This document shows, piece by piece, positions 58,904-64,000 of a stretch of 64,000 nucleotides of DNA (position 1 is the stretch's first letter; each line of letters opens with the position of its first letter). The notes below the pieces were generated by a model. That model had not been told where the DNA came from. It saw nothing but the letters and a program-made list of their open reading frames with translations, and searched no databases. The stretch comes from Erodium maritimum. Its lineage: Eukaryota; Streptophyta; Magnoliopsida; Geraniales; Geraniaceae. Position numbers and translations under genes: made by a program. The DNA is taken from contig OY997588.1 of the NCBI GenBank assembly GCA_963921825.1, forward strand, positions 57,544,803-57,608,802, read 5' to 3'.

Positions 58904-59784
58904 TATTGGAATAATTTGCGTAAATTGTCTAAAGACTTTCAGAACTAAACAAAACGAACAGAGAAATAAGCAAGCAATCAAAAGGTAAAAGGAACGAGCA
59001 ACCCTATTGAAGAGCATAACAAGAAAACACAGCTGAGACCTGGCAAGGAAGTTCACTGAATTGAAAGAAAATTGTCCGGCGTGACCGTGGTGGCGATCAG
59101 CAACGGTTGCTCCCCAAGGATCACTCAGCTCTACCCGGTAGCGCGCCCACTCGATCTACTGGATGTCGAAGTAGCAGAACGATAACCAGAACAAGGGTGC
59201 AAAAACGTTTGGGTAAAGCGACTGTAAAAAATATAAGCTCTGGAAATTCGGTTGAAAATGATGATCCAAAAAGAGCCAAAGCCATCTCTATTTATAGACT
59301 CAACAGTAGCAGGGGTAAAGGAGTAAAACACCAAAAAATGTTTCAGCAGAATAAATACAAAAAACGTTTCAGCACATTAAGATCCTCAATTGAAACATAT
59401 TTCCGTTTGCAAATAATTAACCCATGGTTTAATTCCGAATCAAAACGGAAATACGTTATAACTCGTTCAAAAAGATTTGAAAAAATCAGATAAAACTTTT
59501 TCCAAAAAATTAAAGTTCGGTCTGTTTTAGCCCGCCCCGCAGGGGCTCCACCTGAACCCGAACCCGAGCCCGTGCCCGCGCCCGCGCCCGGCCCGTCCCG
59601 ACCCGAACGGACGGCGGCGGCAGTGCGCTCGAGGCCCAGACCGGTCCAACATGTATAGGGCCCATTAGTGCTTGTTGAACATGAAAGGGAAGGGATAGCT
59701 TATAAACTTCGTGCCACTTCTCTCCCTTTCCGATGTGGTACCTTTGCAAAAAAGCAAAACGCTTTTGAAGCCATTTTCCCAACA
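58904..59784 (-). repeat. 5' LTR of copia E
   Basis: It runs from TATTGGAATAATTTGCG to CCCAACA, 881 bp. On the minus strand TATAAATAGAGATGG (near 59285-59299) is the probable TATA box. No TGGTATCAGAGC primer site adjoins it; the inner flank on the minus strand starts ATTTAAATCAATTTT. Confidence 0.86.
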
Positions 59785-61085
59785 TATTTTTCATAGATCA
59801 AGTCATGAACATATTCAATGTTATAACTTTTCATGTATCCTTACACCAAGGAGCCTTTACGATTGGTATGCAGTAAACAAATGAGTTTGACGTGAGCCCA
59901 ACGTTTCATGTGACATGGTTTCCACAACGGACAAGATTGGCTTGGGGACAGACTGTATGAGTGACACGAAAGACGGCTAAGGGATTTATCCCTCATACTA
60001 CGATATGGGAAAAATATCGGTTCTCGGCCGCTTGATCGAGATTGACTGAAAGAATAGAATGGCCATGCACAAGATAATGGGTATCAAAGATTCAATCATC
60101 TCACATATCAAGGAACAATGATTGAGAATAATAAGGATACTGGTTCTATGCCTTATCTCAATCAGGAAATCTAGTGATAAAAGGATAGTGACATAGACGA
60201 CAAAGAGGTTGGAATCGACAAGGGTCGATTCGTTATGCAGTGTCTGGTAATATTAAAGTCTAGTTAGTTGCCACTTATGTAGGATCAAGTAAAATAGGAT
60301 TTTATGTTGATCTACCGACATGCATAAACTTAAGGGTTACACCGGAGGATGAAACTCATTAACATACTGATGGAGAATGGCCAAGCGGGAAGTTGACATG
60401 GGACATGACAAAAACTGGATTTTTGTTCATGTGCCCATAAGTAATTAGGACTTTATGGATCGAGACAAGACCTGGATTCTTTGGAACGATCTCGTCGGAT
60501 ATTGTTGGATATATCCAGGATGGAAGGCTTGGAGGCGACGAGCACGTCACGGGACCTTGTTAAGAATGGATATGAGCCATCACCAACGAGGCCCATGGGA
60601 GGCCCATGCCACCAAAGGCCCAAAGAACCAACTAGTTAGTTCTTAACTAAATGGTTCTAGCTAATTAGTTAGATTATGTAGTTGATGATTCAATCCACCA
60701 ACTCACTACCAACTTCTAACTACTTTACACCATACTAGTCCTATTTACTAGTATTTTATTATGTTGATGGGATTAAAATGACATAAGAGTCATCCTTTCA
60801 ACATAAGAGACATAGCACACAAAAAGGAAGAACAACTTCTTTTCTCCTCCATTTTTGTGTTCTTGAGTCCTCTAAGCTTAAAACTATGTGGCTTGGATTC
60901 CTCGGAGGATACATAGGCATCTTGGAGACTCAAGCCCGATCATTCCTTACCTGGTGTTCTTGAGTTGGTAAGAAATGGTGATTTCAGTTTTGTTTTGTGA
61001 ATCTAACCGTGGTAGTGTTTTATGCATGGTCTCGAGTTATTTTCCGCTATTATTGTATTTTCATACTCTCCATCGAGGACCAATA
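59785..61085 (+). repeat. 5' LTR of copia G, second part
   Basis: It resumes after E with AAGTCATGAACATATTC and follows the reverse complement of the B/D LTR to GAGGACCAATA. Its terminal CA has become TA. Confidence 0.86.
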
Positions 61086-61086
61086 G

Positions 61087-61099
61087 TGGTATCAGAGCC
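61087..61099 (+). other. Primer binding site of copia G
   Basis: TGGTATCAGAGCC starts 2 bp after the LTR and is complementary to initiator tRNA-Met. Confidence 0.9.
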
Positions 61100-62540
61100 G
61101 TGCTACCTCCAAGATTCACAAGAGTTTGCTTGTAGTTTCATTTTTGCTAGATTTTTTGCATGTGGTTTGATAACATGATTAAAATTCTTTCTTATGGTTT
61201 TGTTTCCATGAAAAATGTAATTTTAAATTTTAATAAAATCTAAAAAAATTGAAAAAAAAATGATTTTTCAGGTCACGAGAGTGGGACTCTCGGGGAGCCG
61301 ATCTTGTGACCGAACAGGGCTCCGTTGGACGGAGTTAGGCCGATCCGTGATCTTGTATGGTCGAAACGTCGAGGCCGAACCATTTAGTTAGTGATGAAGA
61401 GTTTAGAACTGTCTTGACGAGCTCAAAAATCAAACGTTTAAAATTTTTAATTTTGAACGGTTTCGATAAACCGGGCATTAGAACTTTTTTGAAACTTGGT
61501 ACTAAACTAAAAACGGAAAATCACACAATGTTTGATAACATGTTGTGTGATTTGATGTTGGCATGGTGCACGTAATAGCCCCAGGTTGGAATGATTTAAT
61601 TTATCTCTTTTCACGGCCTGTGAGCCGTTAGAGTTAGCGTGTAATTGTTTTTAGAGGTGTGGTTGTCTTAACATTTATTTGTAATAATTATTATTTCCCA
61701 ACCTGTGATTCGTGTATTCAATTGTAATCCTTTTCTCAAGACGAAGAAAGGGCAATAAAGATCAATTGGTGGCTTTTTTGGTTTTGGCATCGGCTTGGAG
61801 TCGGTGGAGCTCAAGAAGCGAGTGAGTAATTCATCGGTGGAGTTTAGGGGGATATTATGTGCACGTTTATCGCTTTATGCTTGGTTTAGTTTTACATGAG
61901 TAATTCTAAATGTTAGTTGGAATCTCATGGTTAACTTTATATTCTGAGCATATCACCTCACATGCAAAGATAAAATTGGTATTGATTCTTGTTATGTGAT
62001 CCCTTAGAAGCGTCTTTGCATTGGATGTAGTTGACGGGTTCAAATGAAGAAATTCATTGGATGTAATTGGAGGCATCATTACATCGATATGTAGTTTATG
62101 TTCTCATCGCATCTAAGATGTGACTAATAATTTTAAACACAACCGGACAAGTAAAATTCGGGTCATGTCAAATACCTCCTAAATTTTCAATAACCTACTA
62201 CCTCCCCGTCCTATGGGTGTCGTGGGCCTTAGCGGAGCATCCATGGGAAAGAGGGGCATTAGGTTTGGACGACATATGTGGGTGTCGTGCGCCTTAGCAG
62301 AGCACTTGCATAGTGTCGGCCATAGTTGAAAATCGATGGATCCGGCTGCGATTCTTATCCAGGGTTGAGTTAGGGTATCAAATAGGGTAAGTCGTGTACA
62401 AATGTCCATACCCTAGCCAAGAGTCACATTGGATGTGATTAGACGGGGTCCTACCTACATATCTCAATTAAGTGGTGAGCCTTCGTTCAGCTTGATCGAG
62501 TGAATCAAGGATCTTGGTTCTAGATTCTAAAGATTTGGAA
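61100..62540 (+). other. Leader of copia G
   Basis: Noncoding and similar in order to the inverted leaders of B and D: GGACTCTCGGGGAGCCG (61270), TCACGGCCTGTGAGCCGTTA (61611), GCATCGGCTTGGAGTCGG (61785) and GGGTGTCGTGGGCCTTAGC-type repeats (62215 and 62280). Confidence 0.6.
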
Positions 62541-62589
62541 TCGATTGGTTAGTGTTTAGACTTGATCTTCAAAAAATTTATTCAATAGT

Positions 62590-63480
62590 AGTTTATCGTT
62601 GAAAACCATTCTTGACGGGGTCAAGTTGAATGGGATAAACTATTTGGACTGGTACAGAATTTTGAGGATAATCTTCAAATATAAACGTATAAAATATGTC
62701 CTTGACAAGGCTATCCCTTGTGTCCTGAAAATGAAAGAGCATCTCGAACATCTTAATTGATTGGGTCTTAAGATAGAACAAAAGATGGTGGCAGATGGAG
62801 TTGTACGCTCCCTTCCTCGTGCATATGTTGAGTTCATCGTGAATTATCACATGCACGATATGGACAAGACCATATCATAGTTACATGGAATATTGTTATT
62901 TGTTGAGAGAAATATCGGGGATCTTGGATCCAAGTATATTCTGATGGTCGAAAAGGGATCCAGTTTCAAGAAGGTAACTAGAAGTGGCAAGGGTGAGGCC
63001 CCTGCATACTTGGTAGGAAAGATGAGACACTCCATCGACCCTAACCTTCCTAAGACCGGGGGTTCTAAAGGAAGGCTAATGGGGATGAGAATGTCTGCCT
63101 CTATTGGCACAAGCTTTGTCATTGGAAGCTGGGATTACATTATATTCACGACTAATCAAAAGAAGGGCGGTGGGACTGCACCTTCATCAGGTAGCCTGGA
63201 TGATCTAAAGAAGGGCGGTAGGACCGTGCCTTCATCAGGTATTAACTTAGTAGAGCTACATCTCTCCACTTCCAAAGATTCAAGGTAATGGATATAGGGG
63301 CTGAATCTCACATATGCATTGACGTGCAATAGCTGGAAAGTGGGAGAAGCTTGGAGAAGAACGAAGTGGACAATAATATCAGGGTTGTGGCGACTAGTGT
63401 AGGATCCATAAGTCTTCATTTGCCAAGTGACCTTGTTTTTGAATTAAACAGTGTATATTGCATACCTAATTTAGTAGGAA
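62590..63480 (+). pseudogene. Copia G gag-protease remnant
   Basis: TILDGVKLNGINYLDWYRI opens gag. The core missing in B and D is present (MVADGVVRSLPRAYVEFIV, MHDMDKTIS), with TGA/TAG stops. It is followed by KKGGGTAPSSGSLDDLKKG, two repeat units, and a protease-like VMDIGAESHICID in a shifted frame. The zinc knuckle is not recognisable at the expected place near 63120. Confidence 0.8.
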
Positions 63481-63499
63481 CATTATATCTGAATCTGAT

Positions 63500-64000
63500 T
63501 ATACACCGAAGGATATAATTTTGATGTTGGAAATGGAATTTTCAATATCCTATGCAGTGATATGTTTTATGCTTCTACAAACATGGTCGAAGGATTGTAC
63601 ATATTAGATATGAGTAACAATGACTCAAGCTCTAGTTATAACGTTCATACCAAGAGGTCAAAATCTGACGATTTAGACCAAACTCTTATATGGCACTGTC
63701 ATTTGGGCCACATAAACAAGAAATGCATATCAGCACTTCAGAAGTGTGGACTTTTAAGTCCATTCGAATTTCATTCGATTGATAGATGTGAGGCTTGTTT
63801 AAAGGGAAAACTGACTAAAGCGCCATTCATCAATCGCGGTGAAAAGGCAGGTGACTTATTGGGGCTAATATACTCGGGAGCGCGTAGACCAATGAGTACG
63901 CCTTCCAAGAGAGGTTTTAGCTACTTTATCACATATACTAACGATTACAGTAGATATAATTATGTCTATTCGATGAGACATAAGTCTGAAGCTTTTAATA
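63500..64000 (+). pseudogene. Copia G integrase N-terminal part, cut by window end
   Basis: A frame from about 63518 gives FDVGNGIFNILCSDMFY, TLIWHCHLGHINKKCISAL with both His, RCEACLKGKLTKAPF with both Cys, then LLGLIYSGARRP with Gly at the first catalytic Asp position. It ends at MRHKSEAFN at the window edge. Confidence 0.85.

Larger units (their letters stand above)
33508..59784 (-). mobile_element. Copia element E, minus strand, same family as F, interrupted by C
   Basis: LTRs lie at 33508-34380 (3') and 58904-59784 (5'). Its own sequence is 33508-35415 and 55277-59784, about 6.4 kb after removing one AGGTC. Flanks TATGT and TATTT are a 5-bp duplication with one change. It inserted into the LTR of G: sequences on both sides continue the reverse complement of the B/D LTR. 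gag to RNase H is recognisable and less decayed than in F. Solo LTR C sits within its RNase H. Confidence 0.88.
33180..64000 (+). mobile_element. Copia element G, outermost of the right nest, runs off the window
   Basis: The 5' LTR (33180-33507 plus 59785-61085) is a plus-oriented relative of the B/D LTR. It is followed by a tRNA-Met primer site, a 1.45-kb leader, gag remnants and the integrase region reaching 64000. Its LTR is interrupted by element E. Stops and frameshifts occur throughout. It is more diverged than B and D but retains gag sequence that both of those lack. The 3' half lies beyond the window. Confidence 0.87.

Overview
The window is plant nuclear DNA, most likely from an angiosperm with a large, repeat-rich genome. 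Spliced genes with GT-AG introns are separated by Ty1/copia and Ty3/gypsy LTR retrotransposons, Mutator-like inverted-repeat elements and solo LTRs. The species cannot be named from the sequence. There is no operon, CRISPR array, rRNA or tRNA gene.

Host genes occupy only the left side. At the extreme left edge are the last four exons (1-85, 301-334, 392-453, 1039-1149) of a plus-strand gene that starts outside the window; its reading phases join cleanly across all three introns. A second plus-strand gene has a probable 5'-UTR exon ending at 11238 and coding exons 12112-12895, 13011-13064, 13171-13355 and 13619-13708, giving a 370-residue protein I do not recognise. Between them lie a solo gypsy LTR (J, 1732-4074, target-site duplication GCCGC) and a decayed copia element (F, 4793-10935, TSD TACAC/TGCAC) whose 3' LTR ends about 300 bp upstream of the second gene's first exon.

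15069-30830 is a first nest: an old minus-strand copia (I) carrying a 9-bp-TSD Mutator-type MITE (15430-15955), a larger Mutator-type element with long inverted repeats (16224-17563), and an LTR fragment of another copia family (H, 18332-19557). H is broken by a Tekay-like chromovirus (A, 19558-29906). A has gag, protease, RT, RNase H, integrase and chromodomain in one frame with seven in-frame stops, a 5' LTR missing about 1 kb and a truncated 3' LTR. A deletion to the right of A removed the rest of H and the integrase of I. 30831-33179 holds nothing I can assign.

33180-64000 is a second, four-level nest. The outermost element is a plus-strand copia (G), whose 5' LTR is split between 33180-33507 and 59785-61085 and whose body runs off the right edge. 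Inside it is a minus-strand copia (E, 33508-59784, same family as F). Inside E is a solo gypsy LTR (C, 35416-55276, TSD AGGTC). Inside C are two young minus-strand copias, B (36303-44763, TSD CGGCC) and D (45194-53657, TSD AATGT). B and D are nearly identical, each has almost identical 1688-bp LTRs, and both share the same lesions in gag, integrase and reverse transcriptase. They look like copies of one defective, trans-mobilised lineage. This is the most interesting observation in the window. I found no evidence of a new enzymatic or defence system.
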